64,000 nt of DNA from Pseudomonadota bacterium (GCA_018261615.1 JAGTSE010000013.1:32348-96347); one strand, 5' to 3'; shown: positions 28,878 to 40,629, counted from the stretch's first letter. The notes: a model not told the origin generated them from the sequence alone. Made by a program: numbers and translations.

Positions 28878-28984
28878 ATCGAAAACATCTCAAACCCTGA
28901 TGGTTTGTATATTGGAATCTCTCGCTGAAACGAGTCAATATTTAATCAGCTTTTCTAAAGGTCTACTCAACGAGGTATTAGAGG
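28878..28984. promoter_or_regulatory. budR / budA divergent promoter region
   Basis: This 107-bp spacer lies between divergent start codons and should contain the BudR binding site. LysR regulators bind T-N11-A type dyads next to their own gene. I cannot select one dyad with confidence. Confidence 0.5.
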
Positions 28985-29764
28985 ATGACTAATCTAAATG
29001 ATTGTTCCTGCAAAGAAAATTTAAGTAAAACAATTCGTGCTTTTTCTAAAAGCAAACCTGAATGTGTGATATATCAAACATCGCTAATGAGTGCGCTATT
29101 AAGTGGGGTTTACGAAGGAAATACCACGATTAAGGATTTACTCAATCACGGCGACTTTGGGCTCGGCACGTTTAATGAACTGGATGGCGAACTGATTGCC
29201 TTCAACAGCGAGGTCTACCAGTTACGTGCAGATGGCAGCGCCAGGGAGGCGCGCCCGGATCAAAAAACGCCGTTCGCCGTGATGACCTGGTTTCGGCCGA
29301 GCTACAGCCAGCAGTTTGATGCTCCCGTCAGCCGGCAACAACTGCACGATATCATTGATAAACAGATTCCTTCCGACAACCTCTTTTGCGCCCTGCGCAT
29401 TGAGGGCCATTTTCGCCATGCACATACTCGCACCGTGCCGCGCCAGACGCCGCCTTACCGGGCGATGACCGACGTGCTCGACGACCAGCCGGTCTTTCGC
29501 TTTAACAGCCGCGCGGGCGTGTTAGTCGGCTTCCGCACGCCGCAGCATATGCAGGGAATCAATGTTGCCGGTTATCACGAACACTTTATTACTGACGATC
29601 GGCGCGGCGGTGGCCATTTGCTGGATTATCAGCTGGATCACGGCACGTTGACTTTCGGTGAGATTCACAAGCTGATGGTTGATTTGCCTGCGGATGCGGC
29701 GTTTCTTCAGGCCGATCTGCACCCGGATAATCTCGATGCCGCAATTCGTTCGGTAGAAAGCTGA
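28985..29764 (+). CDS. budA: Alpha-acetolactate decarboxylase BudA
   Basis: BudA converts alpha-acetolactate to (R)-acetoin, the second step of 2,3-butanediol fermentation. The 259-residue protein closely resembles Klebsiella BudA. The zinc site histidines are visible in GYHEHFITDDRRGGGH. A conserved block YQTSLMSALLSGVYEG is near the N-terminus. The ATG follows GAGGT at about 9 bp. budB starts 22 bp downstream. Confidence 0.96.
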   Translation: MTNLNDCSCKENLSKTIRAFSKSKPECVIYQTSLMSALLSGVYEGNTTIKDLLNHGDFGLGTFNELDGELIAFNSEVYQLRADGSAREARPDQKTPFAVMTWFRPSYSQQFDAPVSRQQLHDIIDKQIPSDNLFCALRIEGHFRHAHTRTVPRQTPPYRAMTDVLDDQPVFRFNSRAGVLVGFRTPQHMQGINVAGYHEHFITDDRRGGGHLLDYQLDHGTLTFGEIHKLMVDLPADAAFLQADLHPDNLDAAIRSVES

Positions 29765-29786
29765 GACACAGACAAAGGAGTGACTA

Positions 29787-32254
<2,468 letters not shown>

Positions 32255-32281
32255 TACGTTTGATGGCTCGGACACAGCCTT

Positions 32282-32309
32282 GCCTCTGCGATCGCGCAGG
32301 GGCTTTTTT
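32282..32309 (+). terminator. Rho-independent terminator of budABC
   Basis: A 9-bp stem (GCCTCTGCG / CGCAGGGGC, one G-U pair) with a 4-nt loop is followed by TTTTTT, 28 bp after the budC stop. Confidence 0.88.
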
Positions 32310-33094
32310 ATATCCAGGAATGAAGTTCATTATCATCAATAAACAGATATTTTAAGGGGCATCTAAATACACATTATTGGTGAGTAGTGTCAGAGGGCGA
32401 ACAGCGAAAAGGGCGTAACCGTGAACATCACCCTCGTTTCCGCAGAATGTTCCGCTTTTTCCTCGCTAATCGACGCCAGTTGAATTATATCGCCAGCTGT
32501 TCGCGAGAATGATCTGCCGTGGTATATGCGATTTTCGGCAATCCAGCGCAAAATTCTCGTTTTGGTTATGGAAGCGTTTGCGCTTAACTGAAAAGGTCAA
32601 CCTTAGCCGGAGAACTCGCGGATGAAGAAAATATTGCAACAGTGGCTTGAACGCCTTGCTCCTGTGTTGCCTGTACAGGTGGAGGAGGGGAATATGATTC
32701 TGGTCGCCATGTGGCGTTGATGATCCCATTCGGCCTGCTCTACGGCCTTGATTATCATCCTTCTGTATGGATTTACGATGAAAAATGAGCGCCTATATCT
32801 GTTGATGCGCTACAGCTACTGGAATGAACTGTGCGTACCGGATTAGAACCCGCCCGATAGTGAACTGACTCCACCAAAATTCATTTTGAAATTGCGTTTC
32901 ACCTCTCATTTCCGTCTTTTCAGGGGATTTTTTTCTGCACCCTTCGCCTCTGCTCACAATTCAGACACCTTATCTTGTATGGTAGTAGACATAAAAACCA
33001 TAAGAGAGATACCGTGAAAGCCGTGATGTATTTGTCTTAACGACCCGGCTTTACGCTGGACATGATTGAACGAAGATTCATTTATGGAGTTTTG
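32310..33094. other. 785-bp gene-poor spacer between bud and a GPH transporter
   Basis: Only short frames are present, for example 32622-32720 (33 codons) and 32778-32846 (23 codons). They may be remnants of deleted genes, but I recognise neither. The last 150 bp should hold the promoter of the downstream transporter. An imperfect dyad CTTGTATGGTAGTAGACATAA lies near 32971-32991 and resembles GntR-type operators only loosely. Confidence 0.4.
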
Positions 33095-33181
33095 ATGTCC
33101 ATGAAAAATAACCAAAAAACTCATTGGGGTAACGATTTCCTGTTGGCGGGTAAGCTGCATAAATGTGGAGAGACGCTATGA
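33095..33181 (+). CDS. 28-codon ORF overlapping the transporter start (leader peptide or gene remnant)
   Basis: A short frame MSMKNNQKTHWGNDFLLAGK... ending in GETL begins with ATG after GGAG (5 bp spacing). Its TGA shares bases with the transporter ATG (ATGA). That arrangement permits translational coupling. It could be a regulatory leader, or the surviving 5' end of a deleted gene. No repeat of one amino acid typical of an attenuator leader is seen. Confidence 0.4.
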   Translation: MSMKNNQKTHWGNDFLLAGKLHKCGETL

Positions 33182-34731
33182 TCCGCAAAAAACGGGAAGT
33201 CACCATCCCTGTCAGTATTGGCTACGGCATGACGGATATTATGGGTGGCGGCGCATTTACCGTTATTGGTGCATGGTTGCTCTTTTTCTATACCTCCTTC
33301 GTGGGCTTGACGCCGATTGAAGCGGCTTCGATTGTGGCTATTGCTCGTATTGTTGATGCTATCGTCAGCTTATTTATGGGGCGCTTTACCGATCATTTTT
33401 ACAAAAATTATTTCGGCAAGAAATTTGGCCGCCGCCGATTTTTCTTGTTAATCGGTGCACCATTAATGCTGGTTTATATTTTGTTGTGGATCGACGGGAT
33501 GAATTTTCTCTTTTATCTCGCCGTGTATCTGGCATTTGAAGTTATCGCGGCAATGGTGCTTATTCCCTGGGAAACGCTGCCTTCAGAAATGACCAAAGAC
33601 TTTAATGAGCGCACTAAACTTTCCACCTGTCGTATGTTTCTTTCCGCTACCGGCACGTTCCTCGCCACGTTTATTCCCGGCGTGTTGATTGGCTGGTTGG
33701 GGGAGAAAAACGCCGATGCCTATCTGATTAACGGTATCGTTTTTGCCGTGCTGTTTATGCTCTGCGTGTTTATTTCCTGGCGAGTCACCTGGGAACGTGA
33801 ATTAACGTCTGAAATGCTGGCGGAGATGGAAAAAGGCAACCAGTCGACCAGCGTGAGCCAGAAATTGCAGGCGTTTTTCACTCTGTTTAAAGATTACGCT
33901 TCAACGCTCAAAGTGCGTGCTTTTCGTAAACATCTGGCCATCTATCTGTTCTCATTCACGGCAAAAGATATCTATAACACGGTGTTTGTTTTCTTCTGTG
34001 TCTATTGCCTGCACGTCTCCTCTTCACTGGCGGGAACCCTGCTGTCGATGAGTATCGTCGGGTTGCCGGTAACGCTGGCGGCGGGTGTGGCGATGATTAA
34101 ATATGGCCCATCGCGGCTTTATGTTTTCGCCTACAGTGTGATGATCCTGTGTCTCGGAGGTTTCTTCCTGGTGTACCAGTTCCCGACGGAGAACAAAGTG
34201 GTATTGCTGGTGATTCTTGCCGGGGTGTATCAGGTTGGCCGCTGTGTGCTGGAGTTCACTCCGTGGAACGTTTTCCCGTTCATTCCGGATATTGACGAAA
34301 TGATTTCCGGCCAACGCCGTGAAGGGCTATTTGCCGCCGTAATGACCTTCTCACGCAAAACCACCGTTGCAATTGCCACCTTTATTGTCGGTCTATTGCT
34401 GCAAAGCGGTGGCTTTGTTAAAGGCAGCCAGGTACAACCGCAGGAAGCGGTGACCACCATTGTGATATTGCTGTTTGTCGGCACCGTTGGGTTATTGCTG
34501 GTGGCATTGTGGCAGGCGCTGACATTCCATTTGAACAAGTTTACGCACAAGATTTTTGTCGATGAACTCGATCGTCTGAAAGCGAACGGTCTGAAACAGA
34601 ATGTTGCACCGCAAGTGCGTGCGGTGGTAGAAGATCTGACCGGTTATGGCTATGAAAAACTGTGGCGTAAAGATTCAGCGGGCCAGTCAGAACCGGTCAC
34701 GCTGAATAACATGATGGCACTGCGGAAATAA
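33178..34731 (+). CDS. GPH family (glycoside-pentoside-hexuronide) cation symporter
   Basis: A 12-helix major-facilitator-type symporter of 517 residues. Family features are the N-terminal SIGYGMTDIMGG motif and the loop after helix 2 with GRFTDHFYKNYFGKKFGRRRFF (about 62-83). A large central loop and the PFIPDIDEMISGQRREGLFAAVM segment (about 370-392) follow, typical of GPH proteins. The substrate is probably a glycoside or uronide oligomer. Oligogalacturonide-type transport is possible but not shown. The ATG at 33178 follows GGAG; a start five codons earlier lacks one. No enzyme gene accompanies it. Confidence 0.85.
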   Translation: MIRKKREVTIPVSIGYGMTDIMGGGAFTVIGAWLLFFYTSFVGLTPIEAASIVAIARIVDAIVSLFMGRFTDHFYKNYFGKKFGRRRFFLLIGAPLMLVYILLWIDGMNFLFYLAVYLAFEVIAAMVLIPWETLPSEMTKDFNERTKLSTCRMFLSATGTFLATFIPGVLIGWLGEKNADAYLINGIVFAVLFMLCVFISWRVTWERELTSEMLAEMEKGNQSTSVSQKLQAFFTLFKDYASTLKVRAFRKHLAIYLFSFTAKDIYNTVFVFFCVYCLHVSSSLAGTLLSMSIVGLPVTLAAGVAMIKYGPSRLYVFAYSVMILCLGGFFLVYQFPTENKVVLLVILAGVYQVGRCVLEFTPWNVFPFIPDIDEMISGQRREGLFAAVMTFSRKTTVAIATFIVGLLLQSGGFVKGSQVQPQEAVTTIVILLFVGTVGLLLVALWQALTFHLNKFTHKIFVDELDRLKANGLKQNVAPQVRAVVEDLTGYGYEKLWRKDSAGQSEPVTLNNMMALRK

Positions 34732-35004
34732 CCAGCGTAAGTAAAGTGCCGCTCGGGAAATAACATGATGGAAAGCCTCATGGGCGGTGATAAATAGCGT
34801 CAGTGCCGCCCTGGTGATAACTGTAACAATGTGAACATGTGTAGAAAAATACGCTTACACTCTTTTAGCGATTTTGTCATATGGCTGCGATTTTTTCACT
34901 ATCTAATATCCTCGGCTACTGCAACTTCGCCCAATCTATGATTGCCGGGTTGCACATTTTAACCCTTAGGTTAATTCCATTTTTATTTTGTTTTTCATTC
35001 ACTC

Positions 35005-35031
35005 CTCCGGGCTATTGCCCGGAGTTTTTTT
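35005..35031 (+). terminator. Rho-independent terminator upstream of pstS
   Basis: A 7-bp perfect stem (CTCCGGG / CCCGGAG) with a 6-nt loop is followed by seven T. Confidence 0.8.
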
Positions 35032-35060
35032 CTGTTGATTGATACCGCTCTATTTTTGTC

Positions 35061-35079
35061 ATGACACAAAATTGTCATA
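35061..35079 (+). promoter_or_regulatory. PhoB box upstream of pstS
   Basis: Two 7-bp half-sites TGACA and TGTCA are spaced 11 bp apart with the usual A-rich spacer (ATGACACAAAATTGTCATA). This is the Pho box pattern (CTGTCAT-A/T4-CTGTCAT). A third TGTCA lies 5 bp upstream. The position, about 75 bp before the ATG, fits PhoB activation under phosphate limitation. Confidence 0.75.
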
Positions 35080-35152
35080 TAAGCGTTCTATGCTTCCCTC
35101 CGTCCGCAAAATTATTCAAAAATCTATCAACTTTTTCGTTTTTGGAGAGATT

Positions 35153-36190
35153 ATGGCAACGTTTAATGCATCTGTTCGCCTGATGGCCGCAGCACTTGCG
35201 CTTTCTACGACTACCGTGTTCGCAGCAACCAATGTAACTGGCGCGGGCGGCACCTTCCCAGCTCCGGTATACGCCAAGTGGGCCGCTGAATATCAGAAAC
35301 AAGTGGGTTCTCAGGTCAACTACCAGGGGATTGGTTCTTCTGGCGGTATCAAACAGATCATTGCAAAAACCGTTGATTTCGGCGCATCCGACGCCCCGAT
35401 GAGCGATGACGATTTGGCAAAAAACGGACTGTTCCAGTTCCCGACCGTGATTGGTGGCGTGGTGCTGGCGGTGAACATCCCGGGTGTGAAATCCGGCGAG
35501 TTGACTCTGGATGGTAAAACTCTGGGTGATATCTACCTGGGTACCATCAAAAAATGGAACGATCCGGAAATCACTAAGCTGAACCCAAAAGTAAAACTGC
35601 CGGACACCAATATCAACGTTGTGCGTCGTGCAGATGGCTCCGGCACGTCATTCGTTTTCACCAGCTATCTGTCTAAAGTGAACGCCGAGTGGGCAAGAAA
35701 AATTGGTAAAGGTTCAACCGTTAACTGGCCGGTCGGTCTCGGCGGTAAAGGCAACGACGGCGTGGCCGCTTTCGTACAGCGCCTGCCTGGTTCCATTGGT
35801 TATGTGGAATACGCCTATGCTAAACAGAACAGCCTGACCTGGACCAAACTGTTTGATGCCGACGGCAAAGTGGTTGAACCGTCGCAGCAGAGTTTCAGTA
35901 ACAGTGCCAAAGGGGCTGACTGGAGCAAAACTTTCGCCCAGGATCTGACCTTCCAGAAAGGCAAAGACGCGTGGCCGATCTCCTCAACGACCTTTATCCT
36001 GGTCTACAAAAAACAGGATGACGCGGCGAAAGGCGCTGAAGTGCTGAAATTCTTCGACTGGTCTTACAAAAACGGTAACGCGATTGCGAGCAGCCTTGAT
36101 TATGCGCCGCTGCCGGATTCTGTAACCAGCCAGGTTCGTGCCGCCTGGAAAGCGAATGTGAAGGATGCTGCCGGTAAAGCGATGTTCTAA
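35153..36190 (+). CDS. pstS: Phosphate ABC transporter substrate-binding protein PstS (solitary copy)
   Basis: A periplasmic phosphate-binding protein. The first 23 residues are a Sec signal ([16 protein letters not shown]). The phosphate-binding motifs of PstS are present: [36 protein letters not shown] and [12 protein letters not shown]. The 345-aa length is one residue short of E. coli PstS. In contrast to the usual pstSCAB-phoU operon, a terminator follows at once and no permease genes are present. This is therefore probably a second, stand-alone PstS. A PhoB box lies upstream. Confidence 0.94.
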   Translation: MATFNASVRLMAAALALSTTTVFAATNVTGAGGTFPAPVYAKWAAEYQKQVGSQVNYQGIGSSGGIKQIIAKTVDFGASDAPMSDDDLAKNGLFQFPTVIGGVVLAVNIPGVKSGELTLDGKTLGDIYLGTIKKWNDPEITKLNPKVKLPDTNINVVRRADGSGTSFVFTSYLSKVNAEWARKIGKGSTVNWPVGLGGKGNDGVAAFVQRLPGSIGYVEYAYAKQNSLTWTKLFDADGKVVEPSQQSFSNSAKGADWSKTFAQDLTFQKGKDAWPISSTTFILVYKKQDDAAKGAEVLKFFDWSYKNGNAIASSLDYAPLPDSVTSQVRAAWKANVKDAAGKAMF

Positions 36191-36206
36191 TTTTTTATCA
36201 CTACGT

Positions 36207-36238
36207 AAAAGCCCGATACTTGCGTACCGGGCTTTTTT
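36207..36238 (+). terminator. Rho-independent terminator of pstS
   Basis: A 9-bp stem (AAAAGCCCG / CGGGCTTTT) with a 12-nt loop is followed by T's, 17 bp after the stop codon. Confidence 0.88.
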
Positions 36239-36255
36239 ATTTCAAACGGGCGCTT

Positions 36256-36740
36256 TCAAGTTTCCAGAGTACCGTAATGCTGACCGGGATCCCAACCGAC
36301 AATAACGCTGTGCGCTTGCAGGCAGGAATAGACTTTGGCGTTGAACGACACGCGATCGCCAGCTTTATATACAGCACCCTATGCCCACTGTAACACACCC
36401 TCCTGGCTGATCGAGCACAGGTCATTCTCCTGCTAAATGAAAACATGCACCAGTGCTGCACCGTCCAGGATGCTGAGATGATCCTGGATCAGCGTCGCAC
36501 AATCCATAGCCGTGCCATTTTCTAAGGCAGCCTGCCGCACCTTGCTACCCAGCATCAGCGCGATTTTAGCGTTTGCTTCCAGCTAGTCGTGCGAGACGAT
36601 CGTACCAACATTGTCCCCTACGGAAAGGAACAGACGTTGGTCGTCACTGTTAGTGAGCGTGGGAACCAGCGACTCGTGGGTGACCGGCAGTTCCACCATC
36701 AGCGCTTTCAGGGCTTTGGCAAAATCGTGAGGCCAGGAAA
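36256..36740 (-). pseudogene. Decayed gene with C-terminal CBM5/12-like segment and three in-frame ambers
   Basis: On the minus strand one frame runs from about 36740 to a TGA at 36258-36256 with a coherent protein-like sequence. It is broken by three TAG codons at 36585-36583, 36435-36433 and 36381-36379. The C-terminal part (YKAGDRVSFNAKVYSCLQAH, followed by GWDP) matches the pattern of carbohydrate-binding module 5/12, found in chitinases and phage tail proteins. By context each TAG may replace a Trp codon. No start codon or ribosome binding site was found. Confidence 0.5.
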
Positions 36741-37014
36741 ATCAGTAATTTCTTCAGGGTGATAAGAAATATAATTATCGGCAGGGAAGCCTTCTTTTGT
36801 CTTCAGGTAATGGGTTTAACGATTGTCTCGCCACCGTGTCACGGTTCGTTTTCTTAATGAAACAGCGCAATCTTCTGGTTTTGATGTGCCGTCCTCAAAG
36901 TATGTTTCATTTTCGATAAGGACTGAAATGGAATTCAAATTTGGCAGCAGGTACACATTTTTTAATTGTAAGGAGACTATTCTAAGGTGAGCAAAATAAT
37001 ACAGGAGATCGAAA
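36741..37014. promoter_or_regulatory. Upstream region of the UspF-like gene
   Basis: No gene is visible in these 270 bp. AGGAGA at 36971-36976 with a short following frame precedes the true ribosome binding site of the next gene. The promoter must lie here but cannot be pinpointed. Confidence 0.3.
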
Positions 37015-37449
37015 GTGTACAATTCTATTCTGGTTCCCATCGATATTTCTGAAACAGACCTGACTCGCCAGGTCATACCCTTTGTTCAGGCGCACGCCGT
37101 GATGAATACCGCCAAAGTACATTTTCTCACGGTTATCCCCTCGGTACCGTATTACTCATCGTTGGGTCTGGCCTATTCGCTTGAAATGCCGAAAATGAAA
37201 GAAATCCAGCATGCGGCGTTATCAAAACTGGATGAGCTTGCTAAGAAATTCAAATTGCCAGCCGAAAAGATCCAGACCCATGTTGTAACCGGATCACCAA
37301 AGGATCAAATCCTCAAGCTCGCCGATTCGATTAATGCGGATTTAATCATCATTGCCTCCCATCGGCCGGATATCACTACCTATCTGTTAGGTTCAAACGC
37401 TGCAGCAGTGGTGAGACACGCCAGATGTCCTGTTCTGGTCGTTCGGTAA
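37015..37449 (+). CDS. uspF: Universal stress protein, UspF type
   Basis: A cytosolic nucleotide-binding stress protein of 144 residues, the length of E. coli UspF. Typical Usp features are the N-terminal ILVPIDISE strand with the conserved Asp and the ATP-binding G-2x-G-9x-G-S/T type end ([27 protein letters not shown]). It begins with GTG after CAGGAGATC. UspG is a close paralogue, so the F assignment is by overall similarity only. The gene stands alone between a pseudogene and an IS66 relic, suggesting it came in with accessory DNA. Confidence 0.85.
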   Translation: MYNSILVPIDISETDLTRQVIPFVQAHAVMNTAKVHFLTVIPSVPYYSSLGLAYSLEMPKMKEIQHAALSKLDELAKKFKLPAEKIQTHVVTGSPKDQILKLADSINADLIIIASHRPDITTYLLGSNAAAVVRHARCPVLVVR

Positions 37450-37559
37450 CATCTCCTGGACTTGCCAGGAAAAGGGAACCCGGAGAAGGCAGGAGTTTCC
37501 AGCTTTCTCCTGAGGCTCCTGCATGCAGTCGTTGACGGGATATTGAGTCAGGGTTGGGT

Positions 37560-37911
37560 TTACTGAGTGCGATGAACTCGCTCAGGGGAGAGCATTACTG
37601 TGTCGGCGGTTTCTGTCCCGGAGACCGCGTTACATCGGGCATTGTCGGTTTTACTGTCACCTCTATGCAGGGATTCTGCTGGTAATGATGGTAGTCGCTT
37701 CAGTACATCGCTCAGCCAGGTATGAGGCTCCAGGCCATTTATCTTCGCTGTTTCCAGCAGGACATGACCCTGGTCGCTCGAGCACCCGCAACAACCGAAT
37801 CCGCGAAGAGCCAGTTGCTGCGGTTCATCACCACGGGTTGATTGCACGTTCACAGCTGTTATTATCCAGAGGTAACTCGCCATTTTCCAGGAAGCGGTTG
37901 AGCGTAACCCG
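37560..37911 (-). pseudogene. IS66-family transposase C-terminal relic
   Basis: Reading the minus strand across three frames gives the C-terminal signature of IS66 TnpC: FLENGELPLDNNSCERAINPW, then NWLFADSVVAGARA, then ETAKINGLEPHTWLSDVLKRLPS. At least two frameshifts separate these blocks. No inverted repeats or upstream TnpA/TnpB genes are found, so this is a non-functional scar. The final part (after about 37680) is no longer recognisable. Confidence 0.85.
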
Positions 37912-38054
37912 TCATACGAGGTGTGTTAAAATACGAGTTATCTGGATAGATATTCGTTAGATAAATTAGCCTGTTTGAGATATTCATTATATGTTTAACA
38001 TCTGTTGAAGTGTGAACGATAGACTAAGCGCTTCATCAGCGTTCTTGTGATTCT

Positions 38055-38507
38055 ATGGAAATTGAACTTAACAAAAGTGTTCAGGAAAGAATTCTTCATG
38101 CAGTCCTGTTTGAAGTGGTTGCAAACTTCAGCATTGCTTTCTTGCTTGCATGGATAATGAATGTTTCAGTTCTGCAATCTGGCCTTCTGTCAGTCATTTC
38201 CGCCTTTACAGCTACGGTGTGGAGTTTTATTTTTAATAAATGCTTTGACGGTATTCAGAAGCGGTATAAATTTTGTCGTAACTTTGTTGTACGATCTCTT
38301 CATGCGATCATGTTCGAAGCCGGACTTATCATCATTTTAGTCCCTGCGGCCATGTTTACCTTGAATTTGCCTGTGCAAGAAGCTTTTTGGACAGAAGTTG
38401 GATTGGTTTTTTTCTTTCTCCCTTACACCCTAATATTCAATTGGGTCTACGACTATCTTCGCTGGATTTTTGTAGGGAGAAAAGTTATCAGCGTCATGAA
38501 AGGCTAA
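38055..38507 (+). CDS. PACE family (AceI-like) multidrug efflux protein
   Basis: A 150-residue inner-membrane protein of the proteobacterial antimicrobial compound efflux family (bacterial transmembrane pair domain). Four membrane helices form two related halves. Each begins with a conserved signature: RILHAVLFEVVANF (about 12-25) and RSLHAIMFEAGLII (about 82-95), with the essential membrane glutamate in the first. WSFIFNKCFD and LIFNWVYDYL are further family blocks. AceI relatives export chlorhexidine, acriflavine and short diamines. It follows the IS66 scar in AT-rich DNA, consistent with horizontal acquisition. Confidence 0.88.
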   Translation: MEIELNKSVQERILHAVLFEVVANFSIAFLLAWIMNVSVLQSGLLSVISAFTATVWSFIFNKCFDGIQKRYKFCRNFVVRSLHAIMFEAGLIIILVPAAMFTLNLPVQEAFWTEVGLVFFFLPYTLIFNWVYDYLRWIFVGRKVISVMKG

Positions 38508-38878
38508 AAATAGGTGATAACAGTCATGGGATTTTATTTAATAGAAGGTTGCGAGCGGTTTTTCTTTTTGTAGATGTTTATTTTATTCGAACACAATAGT
38601 TAGGGCTCTAATAAATTTAGCTGCCAGAGGTTGCCTGATAAACTTGAGTTAATACGGACTATAACCATTTTCTTTCATAAAAACAAACGTAATAATTATT
38701 TCTTATAAGGAATAATTCATAAGATTACTTCCTTTTTGCTGTGTGAGGGATTATAATTAATTAACACACATATTACTCTTATTGAAATTTTAGTGATAAA
38801 GTGTTGTTTTATAATTCGTGAATGCTTAAATCTTATATAAATAGCCCTTGTCAGGTTTTTTTCAAAAGGATGGTTGAT
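38508..38878. other. AT-rich spacer
   Basis: About 370 bp of about 70% AT DNA without a convincing gene. It lies between the efflux gene and the lipoprotein gene and presumably holds the latter's promoter. Confidence 0.4.
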
Positions 38879-39184
38879 ATGCTGAATAAGAGTATGATGT
38901 TATTCATCATTGTTGCTCTTTCTGGATGTGTACAATACAAGTGGGTAAAACAAGGTGCAGATGAAAGAACAGAACAGATAGATGAAACTGAGTGCAATGC
39001 AGAATCCTTACGAGCACTCCCTCCGGATAATATAATAACTGGTAAGTATACGTCTAAAAACGAGAAGTATAAATCAACTGACACCTCTTATACAACAACT
39101 GATGCGAATGAACAGCAGAGAGAAACTCTTGTTAAAGCATGTATGTATAAAAAAGGTTGGTCGCAGATAGAAGTCCAGAATTAG
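38879..39184 (+). CDS. Small lipoprotein of unknown function
   Basis: A 101-residue protein with a type II signal peptide. The basic start MLNKSMML is followed by a hydrophobic core and the lipobox LSGC (Cys at about 19), so a lipid-anchored envelope protein is expected. The mature part is hydrophilic, with two more cysteines (ETECNAES and KACMYKKGW). I do not recognise its function. The ATG at 38879 follows AAAAGG at about 9 bp. Longer starts at 38822 or 38870 would bury the signal peptide. A strong terminator follows. Confidence 0.72.
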   Translation: MLNKSMMLFIIVALSGCVQYKWVKQGADERTEQIDETECNAESLRALPPDNIITGKYTSKNEKYKSTDTSYTTTDANEQQRETLVKACMYKKGWSQIEVQN

Positions 39185-39187
39185 TAA

Positions 39188-39219
39188 AAAAAACGGGTAC
39201 TCTGTACCCGTTTTTTTTT
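39188..39219 (+). terminator. Rho-independent terminator of the lipoprotein gene
   Basis: AAAAACGGGTAC / GTACCCGTTTTT pairs over 12 bp with a 3-nt loop and continues into a T9 run. Confidence 0.92.
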
Positions 39220-39220
39220 A

Positions 39221-40122
39221 CGCAAAAATCAACTAAAGGAATGATGGTAATAAATTTCTAAGAATGTATTGTAAATAAATGTCATGCCGAAATTTCTTTT
39301 TTACTCGCTCAGTATAATTAAAATAAGACACCTTTTATGTGGGTTTTACATAAGTAATTAAGTTAAATTCCCCTTGCGGGATATGAAATATCTTAAATTT
39401 TACTGTATAAAAAAGTATTTTAAGAAGTATACCATGATACTTTTTGCCTCTCCCGCATCTAAGGCAGTACTGTCCACAGCACTACTTTTCACAGCTCATT
39501 GCCGCCAGCTTCCGCCGTTGGTGTGGGCGGTGTTCTGAAACAGACGAGGGTTACCAGAGCAACTGATACATTACTGGGAGTGAAGCCGTGTCGGAATCTC
39601 TCGGAAAACTATTTGGTCGTATTCATGTGGAGAAAAATTTCAGCATGAATATTGCCATATTTGTCTCCGGATTCAGTGAGGCGACCTTTTATTTTATCCT
39701 TCAGGATTACTGCGGCCGTTTTTTGCTTTTACCATCACTTTACCGGTGGTGAAAATTATTGTCAGAGGCAGTTGTCAGCGTTTTGTTAGTCGGAAAGAGA
39801 GGGGCCACAGAGTTGCAATTAGCCACGCTTTATCAATCCCTGACAGACAGTGGAAAAGATGTGGTGCTGCATTTTATGGTACCTGGTGGCGCTTGCTTAC
39901 ATTATGATAACAATTTTAGCGGGAATTTAAGTAGCGTTGTTTAATCTTTGTTTAAAAGGAAGCACCCATTATAAATCCACCAATAAAAATATAACTCCAA
40001 CGTCTGTATGTCAGTGTAAATAAGTAAAGTAAAAGTAAATGAGAGTTGATTTTGAAACACATCACTGTTATTAATCTTCTTTCTTCATTTTTTTTAATTT
40101 TTTTTTCATTATAAGGATACGT
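39221..40122. other. 900-bp AT-rich region with possible decayed coding sequence
   Basis: No intact gene is supported. Two adjoining short frames occur: 39587-39751, starting GTG, and 39759-39944, starting TTG (contains SVLLVGKRGATELQLATLYQ). They read like parts of one interrupted gene, but I recognise no family. The final 120 bp are extremely T-rich and precede the next gene. Confidence 0.35.
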
Positions 40123-40590
40123 ATGCATAATAAACATGTAATTAAATCGCTAGGAATTTTCGCTGCATTAATGCTGGTAACGAATGTATCATTAGCCGCA
40201 ACGACAACTTCTTGTGCAAAAGTTGAACGTACACAAATAGAAGCATTGTTTGAAAAATGGAATGCCTCACTTCAAACCGGTGATGCAAAAAAGGTTAGTG
40301 AAAATTATCTTAGCGATGCAGTTTTATTACCTACAGTATCAAATAAGGTAAGGCTTACAGACGAAGAACGAATTGATTATTTTGAGCATTTTCTTGAGAA
40401 AAAACCAGTTGGTAAGATTGATAGTAGAACGATACGTCTGGGATGCAATAAAGCAATAGACATTGGAACATACACTTTCACATTTGCAGATAAAACCAAA
40501 GTATCTGCTCGTTATACATTTACTTATATCTGGGATGGAAAGGAGTGGAAAATTTCTTCCCACCACTCATCTGCAATGCCCGAAGGTTAA
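40123..40590 (+). CDS. Secreted SgcJ/EcaC family protein (CaMKII-AD / NTF2-like fold)
   Basis: A 155-residue protein with a Sec signal peptide (about 1-26, LMLVTNVSLA). The mature domain is of the SgcJ/EcaC type, related to the calcium/calmodulin kinase II association domain and the SnoaL/NTF2 fold. Family blocks are visible: WNASLQTGDAKKVSENYLSDAVLLPTVSN, a YFEHFL helix and ARYTFTYIWDGKEWKISSHHSS. The activity of this family is not established. The start follows AAGGATACGT. The gene stands alone, convergent with the FidL-like gene. Confidence 0.85.
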   Translation: MHNKHVIKSLGIFAALMLVTNVSLAATTTSCAKVERTQIEALFEKWNASLQTGDAKKVSENYLSDAVLLPTVSNKVRLTDEERIDYFEHFLEKKPVGKIDSRTIRLGCNKAIDIGTYTFTFADKTKVSARYTFTYIWDGKEWKISSHHSSAMPEG

Positions 40591-40629
40591 ATACGTAGGT
40601 CTTAGGGTAATTTAAATATTAAGTAACAA

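Larger units (their letters stand above)
34732..35152. other. Spacer upstream of pstS
   Basis: No gene is visible. The region holds a terminator at 35005-35031 that belongs to no annotated gene nearby (the transporter ends 270 bp earlier). A short non-coding transcript from about 34850 to the terminator is possible. A Pho box near 35061-35079 lies just before pstS. Confidence 0.45.

Noticed and set aside
39759..39944. 61-codon frame as an intact gene
   Set aside because: It starts at TTG without a Shine-Dalgarno and seems to continue an earlier interrupted frame. It is listed only as possible decayed sequence.
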